From NCBI GenBank assembly GCA_037833965.1, contig AP031356.1:14034501-14098500 (forward strand): a stretch of 64,000 nt of DNA, read 5' to 3'. The stretch's first letter is position 1; each line of letters begins with the position of its first letter. Positions 12,501 through 24,879 of the stretch are shown here, piece by piece. The position numbers and the translations under genes were made by a program. This DNA is from Marchantia polymorpha subsp. ruderalis (Eukaryota; Streptophyta; Marchantiopsida; Marchantiales; Marchantiaceae). The notes beneath the pieces are model-generated. The model saw nothing but the letters and a program-made list of their open reading frames with translations, was not told where the DNA came from and searched no databases.

Positions 12501-14104
12501 CGACCTGTTCCAACGCCTTCTGACCGATGTCAAAGTATAGGGGACCTAATATCTGAACAAGAGGCTTATAAACGCAAGAAAATGGACGTTCTGAGAGCAC
12601 CACCACAGATTTTTGCTCACCACCTCTCTTTAACCTCTCGTCCTGTCGCTGCCGGTTGAAGACGAAACCGTAGAGATACTTTGGTGCTCCACTACCAGGA
12701 CCGCCACGACTACTTCCGAAACTTGCATTCCCTTTTTCCCTAGTCAAGGACATACTACTGAGGGAACCTTTCGGTGGACTGCTATTGACGACTTTTGAAG
12801 CTGGAATTTCTCCAGCATTTGCAGTGCCAGAATCTCGAGGCTTCAACTTGGGAGATATGACACTCGCCAATTTATCAATGACAGATAACGGACCCCAGAG
12901 CCCTTCACTACTTTGTCCTCCAGATGCACCGTCCTCTCCTCGTCCTCCCGGTGATGTTGAAGCCTCTTCAGCTGTGGCTCTTTCAGCTGTTTCTTGATGG
13001 ACAGATCCCTGACGTGCAGTGAATGAAGGACTACTGTCCTTGAAGATAAGAGGCCCATTGGTTCTGTTAACCTCTTTCGAAACTGGTGATCCCACAAGTC
13101 CAGTGTCACCTTTCAAAACTGGCGACCCCTGCACACTCTTGTATCCAGCATCAACACAATCCCTCAAAGGAGACCCGTCGACGCTTTTGTTCTCAGCTTC
13201 GACCCCGTCTCTCAAAGGTGATCCTTCGACACTTTTCTGGCCTGCTTCGGCAAGATCTCTCAGCACTTGGGAAGCAGGAGAACCAACTGGAGTGATGTCT
13301 TCAGCAGTTCGGTCATAAGCTAGGGATGCAGTACGCCGTAATGTAGAAGGAGATATCGTAGTAGCTACTGATCCACGTCGTCGGATGCGGAAAAAGAAGA
13401 CGCAATCGTGGATGCTTGCACGATTTTCGGCCTAAAATCCATGAGGAAAATATCAGTCACCAAGGTATCAACACACAAAAAAAAAACAACAACATGTAGG
13501 TCCAGTCAAGTCCGTTTCCTCTTCACATCCCCAATACATCCTCTAATGCTCCAAGTCACTTCCATTCGGTCTATCGACAACAATGTCCGTTCCTACTATG
13601 AGAAATAACGTTAGCATGGGAAGGGAATTGAATTATCTGGCACTGCTAGAGCATATTAGTTGCAAGTAGAATCCAAGTGAGCGTGGTTGGCTACTTTGCT
13701 TTTGCTCTAAGCGGCCTTTACAACAAAGTAAAACGCCAGCTCATTCACAAGTTACCACTTCCACAAATGACGCAGAAGGTAATTCCGTAACAAATCCCAA
13801 TTAAAGGTAGTACTTTACAAGAAAAAGGATTCCTTCCATGAACAATGACATCTTTCCAAGGCTAATACGGATGAGCAGGATCTCCACAAATTCAGCTGAC
13901 CTGTGACATAGAATCTGGAAATGAGTTGAAGGCGACATCGAGCTCCTCTTCGACACTAAGGGCACCCGCTGGATGACATTCCTCAACAACCTGGCCTTGC
14001 TCAAGATCGAACCTGATGGTACACAAAGCCACAAGCCACCGCCTGAAAGCCGTTCCATCAGACCTCCCAACGGAGTCGGAACGAGTTACTGGGGCTCGAT
14101 TCAT
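9585..14104 (-). CDS. DENND6: DENND6-like DENN-domain protein, 4 exons
   Basis: The product is a DENN-domain protein of the DENND6/AVL9-related class. Animal DENND6 proteins are Rab GEFs (Rab14) in endosomal trafficking; the plant role is not established. Inferred exons are 13901-14104, 11438-13431, 10266-10458 and 9585-9959, with GT-AG introns and phases that join to about 921 aa. Exon 1 starts at ATG 14104 and encodes the uDENN start (CTIRFDLEQGQVVEECHPAG, then FPDS). Exon 2 continues with IHDCVFFFRIRRRG, a long Ser/Pro/Gly-rich insert with tandem 16-aa repeats, then the DENN core from about aa 319 (YLYGFVFNRQRQDERLKRGG, LLVGEPLLVIAPTPSQCCEA, SVDFRPYFTIHDPDF, VILGVTN-like). Exon 3 begins RFLKGPNFMPWF. 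Exon 4 has LPKDMQQMLL and a Ser-rich tail ending TGA at 9585. The exon 4 acceptor is ambiguous by a few codons (9959, or a later AG). The protein is longer than I would expect for animal and plant relatives because of the insert. Confidence 0.9.
13118..13270 (-). repeat. Tandem 48-bp repeats in DENND6 exon 2
   Basis: About three imperfect 48-bp units encode a 16-residue motif of the type SPLRDGVEAENKSVDG, followed by partial SPV... units. They lie in the disordered segment between the N-terminal strand and the DENN core (about aa 118-185). They are in frame, so copy number can vary without breaking the protein. Confidence 0.75.
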
Positions 14105-16640
14105 TGTTAGCTGTTTCTTTCTTCAGTTTGTGTCTCCTCCTGTTTATGACTCTCCATCTGAGTTCCAGGGGTTGAACCAATTCCTACTCTCCAACAATCC
14201 TCATGACAGCACCTCCAACTGCATGGATGTTTTTGCGTTGTTTTACCCAGACTAGACGAATCGAGACCCAAATCCTCCGGGGTTCAACAGTCTAAAAAGC
14301 CCAGAATAAAAGGTTGCAATAGAAGTTGATATGCCGCGGAGGATTGACAATTTGCAGCACCAGACGATAAAGGTACGTGGTGACTTGAGGTACGAGATTC
14401 AGGTTCCTTTCTGCTTTCAGAAAACAGATCTTGTAGCCTGTACATCATGCGGCCCCCAATCGATACAGAGGCTGCACACTGTCCTGTCCCGTTCGTAAAT
14501 ACTTCTCTTCACATTTTCTCTGGCCCTGGACAAAATCTAACTCTGGCTATCATTTGCCCCTCGTCGAGATTCCAAATCACCAGATCCCTCCACATCCACT
14601 GGTGTCGGTGATTCGCACAACACTGTTTCTTGAAAGACCTGCGTCCAACCGCACCTAAAAGCTTCCGACACAACTCATCCTCCTGTCAAAAGGCGCTTTC
14701 ATAACACTCTACCTCGCCGCACCTGTATATCAATTACGGATACTGCTGTAAGCAGTTCCAGAACCTCACCACCCCTTTTGCAAATCGAAAACACTAGTCC
14801 GAGATCAAGCATTTCTAAACTAACAGTGTTGGGAGGTTGCAGTCATGTGTCCGAGCTGTTGGGGCATCTCTCCAAATATCGAAGCTCTTTGCCAGCCAGA
14901 TTAGCTCAAGCTCGTCATCCGGCAGCGGCATGCATGATAATCATTCCCGTGGGCGGTACGTGCAGGTGAAAGCACAATTTGACCTGTCAGGGCTCCACAA
15001 CTCTGATGCCTCGAAGCGTCCGAGAGAATTAGGTCTCAGATTGCACATATTAGGTCTCCTTGCAATGTATGAAGTGGGTGTCTGTCCAAAACAATGCAAC
15101 CTGCGACGACAAGACGATGTCAAAATCGATTCCAAGTCTTCTCGCTGTTGGCATTACGTGATCAAATGTCTACAGCCTCACAACTCCAACTCCTCGGGTA
15201 CGAGGACTAACTCCACGCACAGTCTTTGTCTCTGCGTCTCCGTCTGTCACTCAGACAGAAGTGCAGTCCACGAAGGAAAACGACATCAAATCAACCAAAA
15301 GCCAAAGCTTTTCTCCCGCGGGCCAGCGGGCGGCGAACAATTCCAAGCTCCAAGAAGGCAATGCTGAGTCGCCTTCACGAGATTGTCCACACTCAATTGA
15401 GATTCAAAAAACCTCCTCGCGAGGAATGAATGTAAGATGCTCTCGCTCACCAGCCGGAGCAGTGTGCACAACAGTAACTCTTGAACAATCACAGACTCCG
15501 TGCCCTCAGGAGCAGGCCGAGATGGGCGGGCGCAGTAGCCACAGTGACCCACAATTCACATCCGCCCAGTCCCACCAAATCACATGTCCCAAACCCACCC
15601 TCACTCACTCACTCACTCACGCTTCCTCCATCCCTCCCTCAATCAATCACTAACTCCATTCCCCACCCTCACCTGCTTGCTGCTGCTACTCCAAAGAGTG
15701 CAAGAATGCGCCGATGCTCCCGCAGCTCGCCCAGCCAATATTCAAAACCCCCAGCCCACGGGCCCAGACCGATTCTCCTTTTGCTCCACCTCTAAACCAA
15801 CCGCAATTCCGTCTCCTCCTGCTACTCCCCTCCCTCCCTCGATCTCTCCTCCCGATGCTTACGCCAGCAGCAGCAGCAGCACCTCCTGCTCCTCCTACTC
15901 CCTCCGGCACCCACATTCTTGGGCCTCCATAACTTTTTTTTCCTCCGAGTTTTCCTTCTCTCGTAACCTCCTCCTGCTCCTCCTCCTCCTCCTCCTCCTC
16001 CGGCCTTCCTTCCCTCGCCAATCAATGATGAAATCCGCGCAGCGCTCTTGCACTTACCGGCGTCTAAAATTTTCGTCCCAGCTTCTCTTCTCCTCTCGCT
16101 CTCGCTCTCGCTCTCTGTGCCTCTCCTCGTCGTCGACTGCCCGATGGACGCACTGCTGCGGTCCTGGCGTCCGGCCGAGTTCCCAGGGCCACCGGTCGCC
16201 TCCTCGTTTGCGCTGCTCTCCTGCTCTCCTGCTCTCCCCGGCCGGTTCGGTCCGTCGGCTTTTACGTGCCCTCCCCTTGCCTCTGTCTGTCCGTCCGTCC
16301 GTCCGTCCGTCTGTCTGTCTGTCCACTCCTTCCGGCCGGCGCCAGCGTCAGTGCAAAGGTTCAAGTGTGTTCGCTTACTTTACTTTACTTTACTTCATTT
16401 CATTTCACTTGACTTGACTTCTATTTGCTTTACTTGGACTTTGGCTCTGTAGCTAGTTTACTGTACCTCATTTCTACTCGTGCCTGTAGCGGTCGGTTTG
16501 GTCGCTCGCGGTGCTCTCCCTCGGAGCCTTGGACTTGGACTTGGACTTCGGCTTGGGCTTTTGCTAGAGGAGCGGGGGTGGTTTTTATCTTGGGCAGGGC
16601 GGATGGGGCTGGCGGGGCTGGCTCATAATGTCGAGTTCAG
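14105..16640. promoter_or_regulatory. CT-rich upstream/leader region
   Basis: This is DNA upstream of the DENND6-like start codon. From about 15.4 to 16.6 kb it becomes extremely C/T-rich on the plus strand (G/A-rich in the direction of DENND6). It carries (CTC)n at about 15967-16001, TCCG/TCTG tetranucleotides at 16282-16324, and ACTTT-type pentanucleotides at 16374-16420. Such tracts are common in plant core promoters and 5' leaders. The many long open frames on both strands are low-complexity artefacts. Which gene it serves is not shown; a 5'-UTR intron of DENND6 or a divergent transcript is possible. Confidence 0.4.
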
Positions 16641-17951
16641 AAGCATCGACCTTGATGCTTGTCACCGATTATATCTCCATCCATCCAGCTCCTCCTCCGA
16701 GCCTCCTCCTGTGCTGATGTGGAATGGTCCGGTCCCGTCTGGTCAGACAGGAATAAAATGGATCGAGTTCGTTGGACCGTTAATGAGCAAGGGGCTTCTG
16801 ATGTGGGTGCATGTTTGAGGTTTCTACTCATTGTTTTCGAAAACGTGAGATTTTGACAGAATCCATTGTTATTATTGTTATTATTCATTCCCTTTCGTAA
16901 TGCCACGTTGTAGTTTGAGATGATTCCAACGACTTGTTTGTCACGATAAAGCTTCCAGGCGTTCGAAGGATTTGATTATTATTGTCTTTGATCATAGCAA
17001 TTGTTTCCTTGCGTCGTAGACTTCTTTCCTAAATTCTCTCTTATTAAACGTATCCTCGTTGATTATCATCCCTTTTCTCAGGATGCTCGGAATGTGCTCT
17101 TGCCGAGTCTTTGAGAAATTCTGTCACAGATCCTGCAGAAATCTTCGGTAGGTCGATCAGAATGCGCTTCATTGGAGTCTTCCAGGGCCAATCCGACTCA
17201 TGTGTCTTGCTGTCCTCAGTGCAAGTAATCCCCCAGCGCATATGCCGATCCCAAGAGCTAGAGATGATGAGAAGTGTGCTCCGAGGCAAAGCATTGGAGT
17301 TTTGGCTCCAGCAGCAGCTGCCCGTAACTAGCTTGCTGGCTGGCTGGCTGGCTGCATGAGCTTGAAGTCAAGTCTCGAGCCTAGTAAGGACCGACGACTG
17401 ACTCCAGTGCAGTGATTTCCACCGTCCTGGATTTCGGCTAGCTGTCGTCGCACAGACAAGATTTCATCGTTTCACATCATCATACCTCTGTACTTCTTGT
17501 TGTACAAAATTTGACAGACCGATTCTTGCGTGTACGTTCGCATTCCCCAATCTGTGGGTCATATATATGAAGGAAAGAGAAGACGCTGCTCTTAAACGGG
17601 CCATAATTTCGTGTAAAATTTCTGGTCTTGCTCTCAAGAAATCCGGAAACGGATTCTAATAGCATAATGTGCATCTGCCCATTGAATATTCCTTTTATCA
17701 CATATTTTCTTTTTCAGGCATATTTCACGTTTGAACGTTTTAGGCTTTTAGCCTGGAACTGAAGAAGGTACTTGTTTATAAATAGCAATAATACATATTC
17801 ATTTATTTATTTACACAGTTAAATATTGATGAATCTTCTGGATATCATTCCAGCTCAAATAAACCTCTTTTCGGTCGGATCTTGAATGAAATTCTGGTAG
17901 GTGTATCTCACATAAAATCAATATGGTGTCACGGAAAGTCCAGGGTCATAC

Positions 17952-17986
17952 TGCGCCGTATGGTATGTTTCATACCATATGGCGCA
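17952..17986. repeat. Hairpin, 16-bp arms
   Basis: Arms TGCGCCGTATGGTATG (17952-17967) and CATACCATATGGCGCA (17971-17986) pair with one mismatch around TTT. No gene is nearby. Confidence 0.65.
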
Positions 17987-19477
17987 TATATACGATAACA
18001 AATACTGTATGTATGATCTAAATCGACTCAATCCTCTACTATGCAAATACTGATACTCAAAGCAATAAATAAGCAGCTGGTAAAGCTGCATTATTCCTGC
18101 TTAGAGAATTGTGGCGCGGTTTGGGAATTGCACTGAAGATTATTCGATGCATAAAAACATTCAACGAAAGAATACAATGGATTGGAGTCGTTCCACAATC
18201 GAAATCCATATTCCAAACATCAGATATGTCAACGAAGGAAGAACTCGGGCTCAAAGTTTAAGCGAACGGAGGGTAAACTGTAAACTGAGCATCATCGGCA
18301 AAAGACACACATCTGAATCGACTTGAATCGACGGTCACTCGTAAGTTAGCTCGGAAAGTCTTATGGCGACAAGTGCATTCAGCGCACTTGTCACAAGCAG
18401 CCTGCTCCAGTGCACGTCGTGGGCTCGGTGCTATGGCTGGCTGGCTGGCTGCTGGCGTGCCTCCCGGAGCGGCAGCGTCAGGCCCCAGCCGGAGCCGAGG
18501 TTTTGACGAATGGAGCTCTTGTAGTGAACAATCAGATGGTCACCCGTCAACCGCCATCAGCCATTCCGAGAAAGAAAAGAAATGTACACCGGCTCATCAT
18601 TTCTCCGCAAAATAATTCAACGCATGCTATATCGAGCTTTTGTTTGACTCGGGCTTTTTTCCGCTTCTCGTGCGAAGGGAAGTGGGGGTGGGGAAGAGCA
18701 GACCCACTGCTCCTGCTGCTGCTGCTGTGCATGGATCGAAGTGTGAACGAACCATTACAATCAGACAGAAGATCATTTCAAAAGCACGTCTGTCGAATGT
18801 TGGGAAATGTCGCAACGTTGTGGTTTGTGACAGAAAGTGTGTGCCCGAGATGATGGTCCACGTGTCCGCACCCTGTACAGACCATGATTGGCTGGGTGGC
18901 TGGATGGATGTCAAGTTGGAGGGTTACGAGATTTGCTTTTCCTCTCTCTCTCTCTCTCGCGCTCTGGCGCTCTGGCTTTCGAGCAAGGTCTACCTCTGCC
19001 CACGGAGGGAGGTAGGGACTGACTGCCTTTGCCAAGTGTACAGCGGCCGGAAAGTGCTGCAATTTCTCTCATGGGTCTGGCTGTCAATCCGGGCATGCAC
19101 ATTACATGAGGATGAATCCTCTTCTGCACGTGAAATAAGGAAGGAAGTTCGCAGCAGCTCCCATCTTCCGTGAGCTGAGTTCGGCTAATCTGAGTGTTCT
19201 TTAGGAGCCGCATAATTTTAGAAAGCTAGTTCGTATCGTGGTGGTGGTGGTCAATTTCTGGTCTTAAGATTCCTCACAAGCTGAGGAGACTGGAGTCCAC
19301 TTCACTGTTCTCCTAGAGCGCAGCAGCCTCGCCACGGGCGGGTCGAGCCGGTCAACTATTGGTCAAATTCCAACCGTATCGGTCAAACCTGAGCCGCGAT
19401 CTGAAGTCCTCGGACGGGGCGGGGACTCCCTCGGCTCGGGACGGGTCCTAGCCCCGCGGGGTGGCCCGGGGCAGAGG

Positions 19478-19508
19478 TTGGGGGCGGGGGGGGGGGGGTG
19501 GGGGGGGC
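19478..19508 (+). repeat. G-run, quadruplex-prone
   Basis: A nearly uninterrupted guanine tract lies within a GC-rich block at about 19320-20090. Runs of four or more G separated by single C or T would allow a G-quadruplex. Assembly error in the run length is possible. Confidence 0.6.
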
Positions 19509-20735
19509 CGATGACCCGGTATGTTCGTCCGTCAGGCGGCTGGGGGCAGGATGGCGTCGAGAGGTACAGGACAGGATGTACGTCGATCTGAGACGTTCGT
19601 TATTCGCATCCGTCGGGTGATCGTAGGAGAGGCAGGAACAGAAGCCCTCGGTTCACGTGGCCAGGTGGCAGGAAGTGTCTGCCCCATCGGCGGTCAACGT
19701 GGCATGCCAGCTGAGCGTGGTGCTGTCTCCGCTCCGTCACCTTCGGAGTCTCTCCCACGAATGGACGGAAAGACAGAAGCACCGGACGGACCGGCCAAAC
19801 CAGGTGTTGTTGTCCCAGGTTTTACGTGGTAGTCCGACCGACCGCCGGCCCACCCGCCCGCTTGCTTCATTACCTCTGATCCGGACGCGCCCGCCTTATC
19901 CGGCCGCGATTGGGCCGCGCCTGAGTCCACAGTGCCTTCGCTCGACGTTCGAAGTCTGAAGCGCAATGGAAAAGGCGGTCGCAGCTTTCCTCTGCGCCCT
20001 GCCCTGCCCTGGACTCTGCCCGACCTTCCGAGGATCATGATGAACCATGATGCGAACGGATTCTTCTCCCGATTCTTCCCCACCCCCGAGCTTCAGATTG
20101 TTGCATCGTCGAACATCACTCGAATTAATGCCTTTCTCACATCACTCGTTGCGTCGCTTCCTGTTTCAGGCCGACAAATAATAAACCTTCTCCTCGCCAT
20201 TCCGAAAGCCTGAGCTATCACTTTTCTGGACCCAATTCAAATCGCCTTTCACTCGGAAAATTCACAAAAAAAATTTGTATATTATTTTTTATAGAAAGTG
20301 AATCAGGAAATAAATTTCTAGGAAGATCTAGAAAAGTAGTGGTAAAAATTAGAAGTGAACCCAGAACAGATAATTAAAATTTATTTCTTATTTTCCGTTT
20401 CGGAACGGAAGTGGACGAATATAGCTGAGCGAAAGACGAGCATCCAGTGACAAATAAGCCCACACAAGCCAAGCACAATAGGATCTCCTTCGGAAAAAAA
20501 AGCGCGATTGAAGTCATTAAAATTCTTCAATTTTCTATTCAAAATTCGCACTTTATTGAAAAATTACTATGAGAAATCGTATAATGTACAATTCACCAAG
20601 TTGTATTCCTCGGTTTATATATCAAATGATGTAGATGTTAAGCTTACTTTTGGACGAGTGGAAAATCATGTGAACAGAACAGAAAGCCTACTGAGTTCAA
20701 GAATTGAAGGTCACGCTCATTTTCAGATTTCAAAA

Positions 20736-20766
20736 AGTGATGCCAAATCTCGAGTTTGGCATCACT
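20736..20766. repeat. Hairpin, 12-bp arms
   Basis: Arms AGTGATGCCAAA (20736-20747) and TTTGGCATCACT (20755-20766) are perfectly complementary around a 7-nt loop. No function is assigned. Confidence 0.6.
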
Positions 20767-22683
20767 ATTTTAGAATCTCCTCGAGAATCTCGTGCAAGCA
20801 ACGTTCCGAGAGTATAGTCGAAATTGATAACAAGCAACTTCGACTCTTCCGAGATTTCCCTCGATCCTTACGACACCGCCACCTGTCGGTTATTACGAAG
20901 GCACCACTCGCAGCGGGTCGCTCGACGTAGCGCCGAGTTCAGGAGCTTGGCACGAGGCTTGGCAACATGTGCATGGGTCCGATAGATTCCCAAGCATATT
21001 CCCAAGGACTGATATAGAGGGAGTGCAGAGTACTTCGTCGCCCATCTCGATACATGAAGGAGAATGCAATCTTGGGGTCACAGAAGAGCTCCATGCTGAA
21101 GGATGTCTTATTCGGAAGTGAGTACTATATGGGATGTTTCGATGAAAATCTCTTGCAGCAGCTTCGGTGGTGGAGGGATTGTAATGGCTAAACCCCATGG
21201 GCTTGCGGAGTTCCACTGCGAAAAGCAATTTCGTTCCGACGGCGGTTTAACGGCCAGAACGAGATGTGCCACGATCATGGAGCAGGGATTTAATATAGTA
21301 TCCCTTTGCTACTGGAATGCTCATGGAGATAACATGGCCCTTTTGGCATTAACTGCCTGAGCAGAGAAAAGTCTTTACTCCCTGAAAAGCTGCACCATGG
21401 AGATCCAGTTCTCAAACAACGAGGTGGACACGAAAGACTGAGATTATAATCGACACCACCGATTCCTCTTAGCCCAATCACACCGAGACCTCGAACTCGA
21501 GCAAAAATATGAGCAGGACAACGAGACAGAGCGTTCGCTTGCCATGGCTTGTGCACCAGATGATTACTGAGCCCACCCACCAATGAAAAAAGGCAAAGCT
21601 CACCTCACCGACCCTTGTTTTGATCTTTCTCAATGCAGGGGGAGAGCAGCAGATGAAGTGGATTTGAGTTTGTAAGCATGCATCAAACAAATCCCTTTCC
21701 CCTACGGAAGATTTGAGTACATTGGCCTACAGTACAAAGGTGAACATTCTGACCTTTCAGTATTGGAGGTGCGATCCCCAATCCCTTCCGTTATCGGATC
21801 TGACATACAGTAGTTTAGTCTCAGGTCCAAAACCTCAGTGTCTTTCAGTCCTTCATACGTACGAGAGAGCTGCATGGAATGCTTTGAAGATCAACTGCAA
21901 AGATATTTCAAGAAGGTGCGTCGATGCACCACCCGAGAAATGGCCAACGCGCCGAATCTTCACTCGTTGCCGCTGCTTGCGGATCGAGAGCTACAACCTG
22001 CGTGGCTCTGGAGCGAGAGCCTTGGGAGAAGGATTGATTCGTTCATGAGAGCACTAAATCATAAAATAAAATGTTGAAGCAACTGTTTGATGATTCCACT
22101 TTAGATTTTGTTAGCCGTATTCATTATGAAACCGGCCCCAGTCAAACCTCTCGCTCGAGGTCTGAGAAAGCGAGGGACGGACTCGGAATTTAGAATTTAG
22201 AATCCGTAGTCGAGGCGAGGCGTTGACCGGGACCATTAACCACCTTCAATTCTAATCCCTAGTCCAGATTGTGGACTACCCAATTTGTCACCCAACACTG
22301 GCGGCTCTTTCAGCTGTTCCAGGCCTTTCTCTGACCGGGATATGCCAAAGTAGCCATGTGCTGAGGGAAAGTCTTGGCGAGGAGTGCCTCTGAACAAGGT
22401 CGAGGTACGGAACAGCGCACTCTAATTGCACATGCACTCATTGTACTTGTCTTGATATGTCTGACCCCTTCTGATCGCGCTGACTGCTTGTATTGATTTG
22501 ATACACCTCTAAAAAGGGTGGCGGGGGTCTAGTCCGGTACAGTTTGAGCATCTTCTTGCCTCGGAGGAAAGCAGCAGCAGCAGCAGCGGCATTGTGCTTC
22601 TTATCACCACGCTCACCCAACAGAATGGATACAATCAGGATTCATTAAACTCTACTGATCCGATCCAGTTCAGTGATAAGCTT

Positions 22684-22707
22684 CCTCCTTCCTTCCTTCC
22701 TTCCTTC
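22684..22707 (+). repeat. CTTC microsatellite
   Basis: Five or so CTTC units form a simple repeat in intergenic DNA. Confidence 0.7.
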
Positions 22708-24879
22708 GGAGTTCACACAGCTTTCCTTCTTTCTACCTATGGACATAACTTCTACTTCCCTAGTCTGTTCTCTTCCTACTGGCTGAGACTCAACTGATTC
22801 AGTTTCAAGAATGTGATCCCGTTAGTGCCACAAATCAATCCCTGTCCTGAAATGGTATTGACTTTGCCAAACCACTCCAGACGTGAGTGAGGTAGTTCAG
22901 ACTACCTCAAAACGAGAGACCTTCCACCACCTGATGTCTCTGACCGCTCAACTACTCTGAAAACTATTGCTACGATATTCATCGTCATCGTCGACAAAAC
23001 TATCTTCCTGCGTCCGTTCGATATCCTCTTCGTCTATGTCTGTCTGTCGGCTGTATCTCCGACTTCTTGTCGTCTCCCTGTGCGCCTACAAATGCCGGCT
23101 GTCCGTCTGAGTCCTCTACGGGTCCGGGGACCTTCTCCCCTCCCCACTTTAGAAGTTGTGTGAGTGACTCTCTATGTGCCAAAATTTGCGTCGTGGATGC
23201 TCCGTTACAATCGATCCGCCCATACTGGGTGACCCAAGGTCGGATGTGTCTTCTAAACTTGCACTCATAATCACCGAAGTCACCAAAGTCTGGAGTGTCA
23301 GGAAGTCTCCAGCCAAGAACGCCACGACCCTCCTTAGAGGCACTGTTATCCCTGTACATATACACTTTCAGACTAAGCCTCGGGTGGGCATTCACTGCAC
23401 TCAATCTAAGCTCTCACCGGACATTCATTGACTTGGTTACTCCTCAGCACATGAGTTGAAACCACCCCACAAGCAATCATCCATTTCCATGACCTCTGCG
23501 ACCCGACCAGACCGGGGTCGCAGACTCCACTGGGACCTGTCTGCAGACAATGATCATCCTGGTGATCACTACATGGTTCATTTGCGAATGATTCAGGCCT
23601 CGGGACAAGGAGGCTACAGAGACGTGCTGTCTAGCAGGTATACAGGTCTTCTCCCTCGACCGTTACCATCGATGTCAGGGTCAGCTTGCTGGTGGCCGAG
23701 GCTCACATACTCGACGTTGGGCCATCGATTACTAGATCTACTCCCCACACCACACCACTCACCGACACCTTTCCACGCAAGACACTTATCCACGAAGCAG
23801 GGAGGGACATTCCGTAAAACAAAAATTGATCCAAACGTGTTACTGGTGTATTTTTACCTTCACTGCACACGACACATGCTTTTATAGGAAACGTTATCTA
23901 TGTCAGATGTTTAAATAATAAACTGGAGGTGCCGATCCTCGACCACAAAAGAGTTATTTATGACGGTGGGAAGTAGCGCTAAGTGCAGTGGCACCCAAAG
24001 AATTGCAAGGAGGAAGTGTGAAGGAAAGTTTCTCTCTACGGATTTGATACTTCTAGTACCACAGTTTTCAGTCCTTTCAATTACCCCAAAACTTGTCCGT
24101 CTGCTACCAATGTCCTTTCCGATACTTGTGAATTTGTCCAGACATATCAATTGTTACGTGACGGCCGAACCCGGTGGAAGTCCGCAATAAGCTCAATCCT
24201 CAAACTCTGCTGCCCTTCAGGTATTTCACTTCCATAGACCTGAGGTTGCTGCAAAGGGTAATGGGACAGTCCTAAAGTCACAACGGGCTGTGCAGTTAAA
24301 AAGGCCAGCTTCAAACCATCCGCACCTTTTCCTTTCCTGATCGTAGATTACGAAAAGAAGGTCCCCAATGAGGGCATTCATTGTTAACCATCCATCCAGA
24401 CGGTCCAGTTTTGCGATGGAAGCTATGAGAGCAAATGAATAAGAACTGTCTCTGTTTCGGTCAATCATTGTTCCATGAGTCTAAGGGGAGCTGCAGACTA
24501 AGATGAAGAGTGGTTCCTATATGACAGATATATCTGGCTTAATCAACCGATCAGTTGTTGTTCACTACGTACATCTTTCTCCACACCATGATCTTGACAT
24601 ACACACCTTCAATTGCCAGTGGCCATGATGATGAGCAGTGGACCATCTCAACAGGTTCATCATCATACCTTGTTCTGATAAGTGTTGTACTCCCCACATC
24701 TCAACCCCTGGACTTTTTACTACTTGTAGGTACATTCAACTAGCAGGGGACCAGATCTACTTAGAATACACTCATCCCTATTGACTCTCTTTTCTTGAAC
24801 ATGGGATGTCAACGAGCATGAAGGGTGCTAGAGTGTAACTTCAAGCAACCGCTTAGAAGTACAATAAAAACTTGCTATC

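Larger units (their letters stand above)
16641..24879. other. Long intergenic region without recognised gene
   Basis: This holds only weak, short open frames on both strands; the longest (18640-19173 plus, 177 codons) looks random. It contains hairpins at 17952-17986 and 20736-20766, a G-run near 19478-19508, and a CTTC microsatellite at 22684-22707. A minus-strand frame (23000-23404) and an acidic alternative frame ending near 22960 could be exons of an unrecognised gene, but I cannot name it. Confidence 0.4.

Noticed and set aside
15584..16452. Long plus- and minus-strand ORFs of up to 277 codons
   Set aside because: They come from CT/GA-rich simple repeats (Ser/Leu/Pro or Glu/Gly runs) open in several frames at once, not from a conserved protein.
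18640..19173. 177-codon plus-strand ORF
   Set aside because: Opens without ATG, overlaps equally long ORFs on the other strand, and the translation has no recognisable features.
23000..23404. Minus-strand open frame of 134 codons with an alternative acidic frame ending near 22960
   Set aside because: No domain or family recognised and no splice structure that joins it to other exons.
24226..24468. Minus-strand frame with LIGDLLFVIYDQERKRCGWF, reminiscent of the C-terminus of plant A1 aspartic proteases
   Set aside because: Only this short segment is suggestive. No catalytic DTG/DSG regions or joining exons could be found nearby, so it was not annotated.
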